Source: Jaminaea rosea
Taxonomy: Eukaryota; Basidiomycota; Exobasidiomycetes; Microstromatales
Assembly: GCF_003144245.1 (NCBI RefSeq)
Contig: NW_020289976.1
Coordinates: 930,001 to 994,000, forward strand
Reading direction: 5' to 3'
Length of the DNA stretch: 64,000 bases
Every line of letters starts with the position of its first letter. Positions within the stretch are counted from its first letter, which is position 1. Shown in pieces: positions 34,276 through 44,587 of the stretch. A program made the position numbers and the translations under genes. The notes below the pieces were generated by a model, which had not been told where the DNA came from, searched no databases, and saw only the letters and a program-made list of their open reading frames with translations.

Positions 34276-34692
34276 CTACTGCACATCGACCATGATGTTC
34301 TTCTCAAGGATGAACTTGCCCTCCTTGTACTTCTCCGTCTGAACGAAAGCTCGGTCCTGTCAGCCGGCGAGGCAATGGAGATGGTCAGCGTCAATCGACC
34401 GCTCAACGACATCCATCTCCTGCCCTCCGGTACTCACATACTTCCACCCTAACACGGCTGCGCACTTCCTACACCTGATGTCTCTGACTGTGTGCATCCC
34501 AGTCGTCATATGCCTGTCCTCCGCATCCCCAAAGTACACATTGACAACCTGATCGAACAGGTAAGCCTTGCCGTGTTGACCATTGAACTGGCGGGAGACG
34601 ATGCACTCCTCGGTGGACAGGTGAGAGTGGCAGGTCCCACAGCCATACACTCGTTTGTGAGAGAGGAGGAAGGTGGGGTGGCGCATACCCAT
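34276..34692 (-). CDS. Yippee family zinc-binding protein (Moh1-like)
   Basis: Two exons (34692-34438, 34356-34276), intron 81 nt, give 111 residues. The Yippee signature of two CxxC pairs about 52 residues apart is complete: CGTCHSHLS and CRKCAAVLGWKY. Between them lie GQHGKAYLFDQVVNVYFG and the TGMHTVRDI strand. The second exon gives the conserved ending QTEKYKEGKFILEK. Members bind zinc; yeast Moh1 is linked to stationary-phase survival, and animal YPELs associate with a GID/CTLH-type ubiquitin ligase. The gene converges with pex4 across 167 bp. ATG 34692 is followed by a second Met (MGM); either could be used. Confidence 0.93.
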
Positions 34693-35148
34693 GTTGTGTG
34701 TGCAAGGAGGGGATGCGAGGGAGATACGAGCTCCTTGATGGCTCAAGGTCAGCAGGATGAGGGTGGGTGGGAGCAGGCTGGCTTGCGAGGCTGACAATGA
34801 CGGCGTCTACCAATCGCTTGGTCTAGACGACCAGCAACGATGCAGCTGGTTTGCTGCGATGGCTCTTCAGACGATGGTAGGTAACGGATGCGATAGGGAG
34901 GATGGCAAGGGGTGGCGGGCAGCAATGATTGGACCGACCTCAAGGGCTCTGCCTCGAGCGTGCAGGGGCCACCTATTTTCGGTGAGGCAGACTGTCGCCT
35001 TGGAACACGAGGGAGAGGATGCCGATGCGTGCACCGTACGAGGAAAATGAAAGGATTGAGCATACAACATGAGATTGACTAAGAAAGGAGACAAACCATG
35101 GAAGAGCGCCATCGCAAGCCTGGCAAATTCCTGCTGCGTCAGAAAAGG
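34693..35148. other. Gene-free interval upstream of the Yippee gene
   Basis: About 0.45 kb between two minus-strand genes. It should carry the Yippee promoter. No repeat or RNA gene is evident. Confidence 0.5.
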
Positions 35149-35821
35149 TCACTTCCCTGTTCCATCAGCCTTGCTAGCGTCGCTCGCCGGTCGATTGGAC
35201 TTTGCCTCCCTCATCGCTCGTATCCTCTCTCTGCGAGCTTTAAGCATGGCTAGCCTGCAATGCGAGAATGTTATGAGCTGGTCAGTGGGTCTGCAGATGT
35301 AGGGCATACCGAGGGCTCGCCGAGCAGACTTACCTGTCCTGCGCCTCATCCTGCAATCGCTGCTCTTCTTCGATGCGCGAGTAGATCTCCTCTTTCTCCT
35401 CGCGCAGCTTCCTGCGCCTCTTCTGCTCTTCTGTCTCCTCTTCTTGGGCGTCGCTGACTGCACCCTCTTTGCCTTGCCCGCCTTGGTCGCCATTGCGGAG
35501 CTGCGGGGCTACCTCAATTGTCGCGATGGCGTATGTCGGAGAGGGTGGATTTGCTGTCGACGGGCCGCTTTTGGCGGCTGACGCTACAGGTCTTGAGGGT
35601 ACTTCCTCGCTCAATGACCCTCCCTTGTCTGCATCGGCGGCTGAGAGGACCTCTTTTTGAAAGAGGGCCCACTCGTCGTCTTCATCTGTTGCGCTGGGTT
35701 TGACCTTTTTCGCTGACGATGAGGATGTTGACGCTACAGCGGTGCCATTGACATTGCCGTCTGCCTTCCGCTTGGACGATGATGGACCTGCTACTGTGCT
35801 GGCGCTGTTGCTGCTAGACAT
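35149..35821 (-). CDS. Coiled-coil protein resembling the C-terminal part of ZNF830/CCDC16
   Basis: Two exons (35821-35334, 35254-35149), intron 79 nt with a GTAAGT donor, give 197 residues. The first 45 residues are Ser-rich with a basic SKRKAD stretch. DEWALFQKEVL follows, then a linker, YAIATIEVAP, and an acidic/basic helix to the end (EEIYSRIEEEQRLQDEAQDR, LAMLKARRERIRAMRE). This order (W-x-x-F motif, ATI strand, charged helix) recalls fungal relatives of ZNF830/CCDC16, a spliceosome-associated nuclear protein. Here the N-terminal zinc finger is absent. The family call rests on memory of motif order and is tentative; the gene itself is well supported by splice sites and the divergent partner. 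Confidence 0.75.
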
Positions 35822-36022
35822 TGCAATGCTTCTGAAAGCAGCTTCAAGAATGTCAAGAGGCTTGAGGTGCTCATCTCTCTCCGTCTCTGCCCTCTCCCGT
35901 TCCGCTCAACTCGCCTCCACTCGAGCTGCTGCATATGATACGGCTTCGGCCTCTGGCTCTTGCCGCCTGTATGTTCTCGACATCCTAGTCGCCACATCCC
36001 CATCAGGTTCAGGTTCAGGTTC
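35822..36022. promoter_or_regulatory. Shared divergent promoter, coiled-coil gene / SelO
   Basis: 201 bp between outward-facing starts. At its right end three AGGTTC units run straight into the first possible SelO ATG (36004-36023). Confidence 0.55.
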
Positions 36023-38386
36023 ATGTTCAGAATGACGGCATCGTCATCATCACCGAAGCGGATGCTACCTTTGCTTTCACTGCCCCTGCCCCCACTCTCG
36101 CAGAGGGTCACCCACCAGCTCCTCCCAGACGGATACACCCCTTCGCCCACGTCACTCATCTCGACGCAGGACTCGACACCCAGCTTGATCAGGCGTTCAA
36201 GACCTGTACCGCACGGAGCAGCCTTTTCCTATGTCAGCCCTCTGACGCTACCCTTCCCCTATGAGTTCCCAAAGGAAGAGGTCAAGGCCGCCAATGCCGC
36301 TACTCAGAATGGTGGCAAGGAGGGGATTGGCGAGGAGAGCGCGGAACAGCAGTACGAGAGACAGATGAATCAGGTTGAGGGGGTGCTGCGACGCTACGAG
36401 GTGGCGCCATCTGATCTTGCAGCACCCGCATACCCAGCGAAAAGCAAAGATGGACTGGCTGGTTACGTCGCAGTAGGCAAGCAGTCCCAATCCTACCCAT
36501 CAGCCCGCCTCCTCGGTATTAGCCCTGCCGCTCTCGAGGACTGCCTCCCTGAGCTCGACGTGGGCGATTCATTCGACTTCATCGCAAAGACGACGGGGCG
36601 TGATGGGCCGGACACGTACAGCTCAGGTCCCATGGCTCAGCAGCCCACCAGCGACGAGGGCAAGGCTCGCTATCAGCTTTCCGACGTGCTGGGAGGCAGA
36701 GCTTGGCCTGCCGTCCTCCCTTCCAATGAGGCAGAGCTCGACGATTTCTCAGGCTGTGGAGTCTATGCGCGCAAAGTCGCGGACGACTGGAAGAAGGAGG
36801 ATGCTGTGCAACGTTGGGAGAGGAGAAAGCGCGAGCTAGCCACACGGCGTCAACAGTCTAGCTACGCCGGCTGGTCACAAGCATATGCCGGCCATCAGTT
36901 CGGAAGCTGGGCAGGACAGCTAGGGGACGGGCGCGCCATCACCCTCTTTGAGACGCTCAACAATACCGTCGACCCGCCCGAGAGATGGGAAGTACAGCTG
37001 AAGGGGGCAGGTCGCACGCCTTACTCCCGGTTTGCCGACGGGCTCGCCGTCCTTGCCAGCAGTGTGCGAGAGTATCTGGGCAGCGAGATCATAGCAGCCA
37101 TGGGAATTCCGACCAGTCGAGCGCTCGCTGTCGTCTCACTGCCAGACGTCGACGTGATGAGGGAGCGAAGGAACCCTGCTGCTATCACGACCCGCCTCGC
37201 TCAGTCGTGGATTCGCATCGGCTCCTTTCAGCTACCAGCATCAAGAGCAGACTGGGAAGCCGTCCGTTTGATGGGAGAGTATGTCTCACGCGTACTGTTT
37301 CGTTTTGACGGAGTCCCCGAATCGCAGGAGAGCGATGTACAGCGCCAGCCCTGGGCGAAGAAGCTCCTACTGGAAGCTGCCCGTCGCAATGCACGTATGG
37401 CCGCCGGCTGGCAAAGCGTAGGCTGGACGCACGGTGTGCTCAACACGGACAATATCTCCATTCTTGGTCTTACGATCGACTATGGTCCGTACGGCTTCCT
37501 CGATATATTTGACCAAGAGGCCACGCCTAACCACTCGGACGACATGGCCCGCTACTCTTACAAGATGCAGCCCAGCATGGTGCTGTTCGCTATCAAGCAC
37601 CTCGCTACCTCGCTCAGCCCCATCCTAGGATTCGAGGATAAGCACGGCCGTGCTCCTAGCCCTGGCGAGCTTGTGAGCATGAAGCCCGAAGACCTCGAGG
37701 AGCTTTCCGAAGCAGGGGAAGCGCTTGTGCGGGCCGATGTGGATCAGACCTTCGTCGATGAGACGATGCGCGAATGGAAGCGCCTCTTCCGCAACAAGCT
37801 AGCGCTGGAGAAGGAGGAGCAAGACGAGAAGAGCGCCCTTCTCGATCCTTTGCTAGAGGTGCTCGAGGGACTAGATTTTACGTTGACTCAGCGCAAGTTG
37901 AAGGACTTCCTGCCTGTGCTCGAGGAAAGCGTTCAAGGGGCGGCGGATCAGGAGGAAGGGATTCAAAAGGCCGTGGACTCGTTTGTACCTACGTGGTATG
38001 ATGGGACGCGCGTGCTCGAGTACCTCAAGGACGACAAGCGGGAGCAAGCGGTCAAATGGCTCACCAGCTTCGCGCAGAGGACTTTGAGGGACTTGGGCGA
38101 TGACGGGGTGAAAGCAGCAGGGTGGGGCACAGCCCGCTCAGCAGGAATGGCTGCGCATTGCCCGCGCTTCGTGCTCCGCAATTGGGTCGGGCAGGAGGTG
38201 GTGCAGCGTCTCGAGGAGAAGCACGATACTGCTTTCCTGCAGAGGGTCTTGGAGATGTGCTTGCATCCGTACGAGGAGTGGGGATCGGCGAGGGACGGTA
38301 AGAGTGAGGAGGTGCTCGAAGAGGAGAGGAGGTTGTGTGAGGTGGGCACGCCTTTGGAGAGAAATATGCCTTCGTGCTCGAGCTAG
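36023..38386 (+). CDS. SelO family protein adenylyltransferase (Fmp40/YdiU), mitochondrial
   Basis: A single exon of 787 residues from ATG 36023 (ATG 36032 would remove three). SelO is a pseudokinase that transfers AMP to proteins, acting in mitochondrial redox control; yeast Fmp40 is the counterpart. Family motifs are abundant: YAGHQFGSWAGQLGDGRAI, WEVQLKGAGRTPYSRFADG, SSVREYLGSEI, MGIPTSRALAV, GWTHGVLNTDNISI and GLTIDYGPYGFLD. The N-terminus is rich in Arg, Ser, Pro and Leu without acidic residues for about 45 residues, fitting a mitochondrial presequence. The last residues are CSS: this Cys sits where vertebrate SelO has selenocysteine and where E. coli YdiU has Cys476. A stretch after residue 125 (KEEVKAANAAT...) is an insertion relative to shorter homologues. 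Confidence 0.95.
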   Translation: MFRMTASSSSPKRMLPLLSLPLPPLSQRVTHQLLPDGYTPSPTSLISTQDSTPSLIRRSRPVPHGAAFSYVSPLTLPFPYEFPKEEVKAANAATQNGGKEGIGEESAEQQYERQMNQVEGVLRRYEVAPSDLAAPAYPAKSKDGLAGYVAVGKQSQSYPSARLLGISPAALEDCLPELDVGDSFDFIAKTTGRDGPDTYSSGPMAQQPTSDEGKARYQLSDVLGGRAWPAVLPSNEAELDDFSGCGVYARKVADDWKKEDAVQRWERRKRELATRRQQSSYAGWSQAYAGHQFGSWAGQLGDGRAITLFETLNNTVDPPERWEVQLKGAGRTPYSRFADGLAVLASSVREYLGSEIIAAMGIPTSRALAVVSLPDVDVMRERRNPAAITTRLAQSWIRIGSFQLPASRADWEAVRLMGEYVSRVLFRFDGVPESQESDVQRQPWAKKLLLEAARRNARMAAGWQSVGWTHGVLNTDNISILGLTIDYGPYGFLDIFDQEATPNHSDDMARYSYKMQPSMVLFAIKHLATSLSPILGFEDKHGRAPSPGELVSMKPEDLEELSEAGEALVRADVDQTFVDETMREWKRLFRNKLALEKEEQDEKSALLDPLLEVLEGLDFTLTQRKLKDFLPVLEESVQGAADQEEGIQKAVDSFVPTWYDGTRVLEYLKDDKREQAVKWLTSFAQRTLRDLGDDGVKAAGWGTARSAGMAAHCPRFVLRNWVGQEVVQRLEEKHDTAFLQRVLEMCLHPYEEWGSARDGKSEEVLEEERRLCEVGTPLERNMPSCSS

Positions 38387-38697
38387 TCGTGCGCACCAAC
38401 ATGGAGAGCTGAGCGTGTCGGCGCTCCATCACCTTTTCTATCTTACCGATGCATTTCGATTGATTGCTTTGCAGAATAGCCTCTGCGAAGTGCTCGTCGT
38501 GGTCACGATGGCTCAGTGCGAGCCAACGAGTGTTGAGATGCTCAAGCGCGTGTGAGGCGGACTGGCTCGACGCGTTTGAAGCGGGCGGCGAGTTGGTCCG
38601 CCGCTTGTTGCTTTGCTTTGAGGTGCAGACCAACACGGCCTCTTTCCCACCACTCATCCTCTCTTCTCATCGCCGTCACCATCACTGCACTACGAAG
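38387..38697. other. Short interval between SelO and Aurora genes
   Basis: 311 bp between two + strand genes, holding the SelO 3' UTR and the Aurora promoter. Nothing else is recognised. Confidence 0.5.
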
Positions 38698-40534
38698 ATG
38701 GACACAGACAAAGATCTCGACACACGCCTCGATCGAATGAGCTTGGCAGGTAGCAGCAAGCTCAAGGGCCATGCGCCGACCGGCTCAGCGTCGTCCTCAC
38801 GGCCGTACGGCGCAGCATCAACACAGAACAACAACAAGCCCTTCATCCCCGGATCAGGAGCAGGCGCTGCATCACGAGGAGGGCTGGCCGCCTCTTCGAC
38901 ATCTTATTTTGGCGGCAGTACAGCCCCGTCATCCTCCGCCTCTGCATCCGCTTCCTCAACATCAGGCTCCAAGCCAACAATGCACCAAGGTCGCATCGTG
39001 GGAGGCGGCATAACAAACACGGCGCAGGCGGGCGTCATACGTAAGGCTAGCATCGACAAGATGAGCTCAGTGACCGCGGCAAAGGTTATGGCGCCGCCAT
39101 CGGCACCGCAAGTTGATGTGGGAAGGTACGACGGAGGGCTGGAAAGGGATGAGCGCAAGGGGAGGAGAACGGGGGATCATCCAGACGTACTCAACATCGA
39201 TTCGGCTGCAGCTGGGTGAGTACGGCGTAGTAGCGCAGCATTTGTCACACCGGTCTGACCACCATTCCACCCCGTTCTCGCTCCCAAAGAGCCTCCCATC
39301 CTCCTACCCGCTCCTGGCGCCTCAAAGACTTTGACCTAGGCAAAGCGCTAGGCAAGGGCAAATTCGGCCGAGTCTACATGGCCCGTACTCGCCCACCGAA
39401 CCCGGCTTATATCATTGCGCTGAAATGCATGTACAAGAAGGAGCTCGTTGAAGGGAAACTGGAGAAGCAGGTCAGGAGAGAAATCGAGATCCAAATGAAC
39501 TTGAGGCATCCCCATATCTTGCGGTTACATGGCTACTTCCATGATACGGGGAGAATCTTCTTGATGTTAGAGTTTGCGGCCAAGGTGAGCTGGCGCCAAG
39601 ATCAAGCGTAGAGAGGGCGAATCATGCTGACAGAAAGGGCGCGTCGCGCTGGTAGGGCGAGATGTACAAGTACATGAACAAGGTCCCATATCGTCGTTTC
39701 CCAGAAAAGCAGGCAGCGCTGGTGAGTACACGAACACAGCTGGGCTCCCCCCCTACCCTCGCCTGCCTTTGACTCACGCTGGCCCACTTTCCTTCGCTCA
39801 CCGCAGTACATCGCACAGATGACAGATGCCCTCGCATACCTGCACAGCAAGCATATCATTCACCGCGACATCAAGCCGGAGAACCTACTCTTGGGAATCT
39901 ACGGCGAGCTCAAGATTGGCGACTTTGGTTGGTCGGTCCATGCGCCAGGAAACAGAAGAACGACGATGTGCGGGTGAGTAGCAGTGCAAGCGCGGTGCGA
40001 TTCGGAAGAAGAGACGTGTAGACTGAACATCATCATTTGCGGCCGCTCAGGACCCTCGATTACCTCCCGCCGGAGATGGTGGACTGTCTTCCGCATGGGG
40101 AAGGAGTAGACCTTTGGGCATTGGGTGTGCTCACGTACGAATTCTGCGAGGGCGCTCCGCCATTTGAGGAGATTGATAGCCAGCAGTGTGAGTGTGGCGC
40201 GGCATGGTGAGGAGAATCTTGCGTAGACGAGGGTGCTCACAATCCGTACTCCCTTGCAGACACGTACACGCGCATCTCGAACGTCGACCTCCGGCTGCCA
40301 GATCGCTTCAGCCCTGAGCTGCGGGATCTTGTACGACGGGTGAGCTGAGCTGAGTCGCATCGACAACGAGCGGCAGCAAGACTGACCATTCCATTACGTG
40401 CTCGCTCACTGCAGCTCATTCGCAAGGAGCCAGAGAAGCGTCTGCCCCTCAAAGACGTGCTTCGTCACCCATGGATCATCAAGTACGATCCAGAAGCCTA
40501 CCAGAGGAGCAGTGTGAACTTGAGCAAGCATTGA
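38698..40534 (+). CDS. ark1: Aurora protein kinase (Ipl1/Ark1)
   Basis: Seven exons (38698-39215, 39290-39584, 39656-39721, 39807-39973, 40051-40187, 40260-40339, 40415-40534) with introns of 71-85 nt give 460 residues, the most intron-rich gene here. The first 180 residues are disordered. The kinase domain starts [20 protein letters not shown], with the lysine in [32 protein letters not shown], and the activation loop [16 protein letters not shown], a hallmark of Aurora kinases; the phosphorylated Thr lies in RRTT. The C-lobe ends [14 protein letters not shown]. As the kinase of the chromosomal passenger complex it corrects kinetochore attachment and drives cytokinesis. All junctions are in phase, including a 66-nt exon. 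Confidence 0.95.
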
Positions 40535-40618
40535 TGTTCGCAACGCGGCCGACCTCAGCCCATATCTCTCTAGTAATGGAGCATCGCATTGTTGCAGGAA
40601 CCCCTGAGCCTTCTCACC

Positions 40619-42705
40619 TCACCTCGCCCGGTACCTTTCAGGCGCCGCCCCGTCCCTACCAATCTCCCTTCTGTTCCTCCTCAATGCACGAAGCGCCTCG
40701 GTCTCTCTCCTTTCAATCTCGACGTCCCCGAGATACTCCAGAAGAGGTCCGAACTCCTTGCTCTCGAACCAGTCTCGGTACGCGCCTACGAGTTGGCGGG
40801 GCCCGCGGGCGACTAGGTCGGCTTTCGTGGCTAAGGCTTGTGCCAGACGCTCCGAAGCGGGAAGCAGAGCGTGTGCTGCCGCTTCGGCCGCGGCTGTGTT
40901 TGTCGACGAATCTGGGTCGTCCTCATCGCCCTCGGCATCTTCGTTGTCGCTTGCATACTCGATTGGGGGAGTAGAAGCGCGCGATGGGTTCGACTGCGGG
41001 ATGGGCGTGCCTGTTCCGGAGGTCATTCCGCCAGGGGTCAACAGACCAGACGTTGCAGACGGGGGCTGGAGCAGTCCACCAGCTCCTTCTGACAACACCG
41101 TGGTGGGCTCGCGCTTAGCCTCTTCCCTCCTTCGCTTCCTCTTCCTCTTCTCTTCTTCCAGATCGCGCCTCGCCTGGTCTTCCTCCTGCTGCGCTTTGCC
41201 CCACATCTCGCCCATTCCGATCAGCCCAAGCTCGCCGACGGCCCGCTTGTGGTTCAGAAGCGCCTCGCGCACAGCTGCCGAGATGAGCGGCAGGGCTTCG
41301 CCTGAGAGACAGAGATCTTTGGAGAGTTGGGTCGCGAAGGCTTCCGGGGTGAGTGGAGAGGCAAGGTCCCACTCGAGGCGGTCGCGAAGGGAGTGATGCA
41401 GGATCTGGACGTCGTACTGTAGCAAGAGAGGTGTGAAAGGTCAGCAATGCGAGTCAGGCGAAACTTTGAGAGAGCGGCACTTACGCTGAGGATAACACGC
41501 ATATCATCCTCCCATTCGCCGTCCTGCCCTTCGATGTACTCCTCGCCACCCTTTGTCTGCCCCTCAATCTTTCTTCTCTTGGCTCCGCCTTTTGTCTCTC
41601 TCATCCGCTTCTTGAACTCCTCCTCAATGCCCCACTTCCAGCTGCGCGCCTCTTTGCCCTTCTCTGCACCCTTGACCGCACCAGCAACCTGCGCTCTCCT
41701 CGCCTTCTCCTCCGACTCGCTGTTCGCCCAGACTCCGCCCTTGGCAGGTGAGAGATCGATGCCCGCTAAAGCGGTCCACTCTTCGATCTGCTGGTGGATG
41801 GAACTCTCCAATTGATGTGCATATGGCTCCATGGGGAGATCAAGGTCCTGCAGGAACACGCGAATAAAGTCACTCACGCCAACAAGGCGCTCGTGAAGAT
41901 TCCAGACAAAGTGATCCTTGATGCGATGTGTGTCCGTCTCTAGCTCAATCTTGATGGGTATCAATGCCTCACGATGCTCAGCCGCGCGAGCTGCGTCTGC
42001 CTCCGAGTAGTAGACGTGCGGCGTTTTACGTGCTCGCCTCACGATGACCTTGTTGCCTGGCGGAGGCTGGCCGAGCCGTTGGCCCGGCAGCTCGGGAGGC
42101 TCGACGACTTGCTGCGGAGGTGGGGGACGGGGTGACTGCTGATGCCCTTGCGGTGTCCCTCGAGCACTGGCGCGCTGTGACGCCCCTTTGCGCATGAGGT
42201 TCATCTCATCATCGCTCTCCTCGTCATCATCGTCGTCCTCCTCTTCCTCGTAGTAGCGCGTTGTCCTTGTCGACCGACCGCTGCGCGTCACGCCAGGAAG
42301 GGCAGCGAGCTCAGAGTGACCCCCGCGCCCGTAGACTGGATCTGAGAAGTCACCTTGCGGGGGGAGAGGCTGCATAAGGGTGGAAACGCCTAGCTTCATG
42401 CGGCTGGCGAACGTGGTGTGCAAGGCCTGCCCTGGGCCAAGGGGTGCGCCCGGGGGCGCTGGAGCTGGAGAGCGTGCCAAAGGCCATGAGCTGCCGTAGT
42501 TGGGAGGTAATTGCTGTGCGTTGGGTGGGACGACGTGATAAGGCTTGAGGCGACGCTCCTTCTTTGCGGGTTGGCTAGCGTGCGCCGATGAGGATGCGCC
42601 TGCGCCTCCTCGACCATCTTGAGGCATCTGCGAGCCACCTCGTGACGAGTCTGCGGGCGTATCGATGCCCGTGAGGACGCGCTGCGAGCGACGTGGGCGG
42701 TCCAT
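40619..42705 (-). CDS. sfh1: SNF5/SMARCB1 family chromatin remodelling subunit (Sfh1-like)
   Basis: Two exons (42705-41485, 41416-40619), intron 68 nt, give 672 residues. The paired SNF5 repeats are clear: LIPIKIELETDTHRIKDHFVWNLHE with VSDFIRVFLQDLDLP, and across the splice RVILSYDVQILHHSLRDRLEWDL with PEAFATQLSKDLCLSGE. After them comes a KRKRRREEAKRE helix. The N-terminal 230 residues are disordered, with an acidic EEEEDDDDDEESDDE run. The subunit helps SWI/SNF or RSC engage the nucleosome acidic patch. Sfh1 (RSC) versus Snf5 (SWI/SNF) cannot be settled by eye; the compact length favours Sfh1. The stop lies 84 bp from the Aurora stop (convergent), so the 3' UTRs probably overlap. ATG 42705 is the first in frame. 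Confidence 0.9.
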
Positions 42706-44587
42706 CGCAGCGGCGGGTCGGCAATGGTGACAATGAGGGAAGCGTAGTGTGGTTCGTGGATTGGAACGAACGAATGGATGCTGCCACTCAACTCGCTCCT
42801 CCCGTCCGTCGTCCACTCAACTTCGCGCCGCGACGAGACGGGACCACGGTCGCGTGGCACGCGCTCCCTCCCGCCGGCGAGACCTTCCGCTGGGCGCCAT
42901 GGTCACCACACCAAGGTGAATGTGAGATCGACTGATCACGGGCGCATAGCGACGGATGGATGCTACAAACAGCAAAAGGAATAGCATGAGCTCCAAGAGC
43001 CGACTTGTCCTAAGTGAGACTACCTCGTGCGGTCCTCATCGAGAGCCACCCATGCCTCCTACGATTGATTGTATGGCACCGCTTCAATACGACGATGATC
43101 AGCCAGATGGATTGATTAGCAGAGAGGTCTTGACATCAGCCAAGCGGCCTTGCACGTTGCATGTGCAAGCCCATTCGACAGCGTTACCATGACTGCGACG
43201 TCGCGGAGCGAGCGCTTTCTTGACCTCGGCTTTCTCGCATCTCCCCACCCTTTCCCCCAGATTAGATAGAGCTCTCGAGCGCGTGCAACATTGTTGTGAA
43301 GTCTGGACCAAGTCAAGGATGCTGTAGTCTGCGAAATCACTTTTGTGCCAATGGCAGCGACGATGAAGGGCGTAGCCGTGCTCACAAGAAGCGGGCTGCA
43401 ACGAAGGTTTCGCTCGCAGCTCGCCGGTCGTGATTGACGGCCCAAATTAAAACGCTCTACGCTCGCTCTCTCTCTCGCTCACGCACGCCGGCTGCCCTCG
43501 CTACCGTTGTCGCCTACGAACGCTACGTGCGTGTATTCTCGTCTAGCTTGGCAGAGCGTTGTGCGGATTTTCGCCGACCGACAAACAAAGACTCGCCACC
43601 GGGCTGACCCTTCGTCTTCGGCCAATCAGCCTGGTTTGAACTTGGCTGCCGATGACGATGATGACGCTCACGAGTGACAACGCCTCTGTCCCACCATGCC
43701 GACTCACCTCATCCAAGCTGTGAGCCCGGCGCGGACATTGCCTTGCCCATTACCGCTGCCGCACAATTGGGGCTTCGTTGCTATTGCGTCGGACTACCTT
43801 CGTCCTTGGCTCTAAGTCTGATCGCTGATCCTCATTTGTCCATGGTCGTCGTCGTAGTCTTGGCCGGCTGCGCTGCACATCGAATGCCGCGCATCTCGCG
43901 CTGGGCCTGCCTGAATAGGCACTCGGGGGAAACGACGCGCCTGGCCTTCGATTGAGGCGTCTGCTGTGCGCTGCACGGAGGCCGCCAACCAACAGATGAG
44001 TCGCCCGCGCCACACGGCCCTCGTAGCGTAGCTTGTAACTGCCTTGCCGCCTCACTGCGCTTCAATGCACAGTGCTCGCCCCTCTCGCCGCCCCTCCTTG
44101 CCTCATCGAATCAGCGCTTCGACGCCCCCCTCCCTCCTCCGCCAGACACACTACTCACTCACGCTTGGATCTCGAAGCCGTCTCAGTTCCCCTCACACTC
44201 ACTCATTGACTCACTCACTCACTCACTCACTCGCTTTCACTTCGTTTCCTCTGCCGCTCCATACCACAACCATCAACGTCTCCTAGCGACGACGACCCTC
44301 GATCCCATCAAGCTCTTCATTTGCGCATCACCTCTCCTCTCATTCCTTCATCACATCACAGCGAGCGCTCGACTTTAGCTCACCACCTTCATTCCTTGGC
44401 CACCCTCTCGCACTCAAAGGCCCCTGTCCCCCTTGGTCTCTCAATCTGCTCACTTTAATTCCCCATTCTCTCACTGGGCCTCCTGCACCACTCCACCACT
44501 TCCTCTCCTCAACGTCCTCGACCCGTCGTCCCTTTAGCTGCCTAACAGCAAGGACGTCTCTATCGAGTCTGGCCTTGACATTGCTCC
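42706..44587. other. Largest gene-free interval, 1.9 kb, between divergent genes
   Basis: It separates sfh1 (-) from the membrane-protein gene (+). From about 43440 onward the + strand becomes pyrimidine-rich, and from 44050 to 44587 it is nearly a CT-rich leader with an (ACTC)n microsatellite, suggesting a long 5' UTR for the + strand gene. The sfh1-proximal 700 bp has no bias. Frames here have no recognisable domains and I find no tRNA signature. Confidence 0.55.
44209..44232. repeat. (ACTC)n microsatellite
   Basis: Six tandem tetramers in the CT-rich presumed leader of the downstream + strand gene, about 355 bp before its ATG. Confidence 0.9.
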
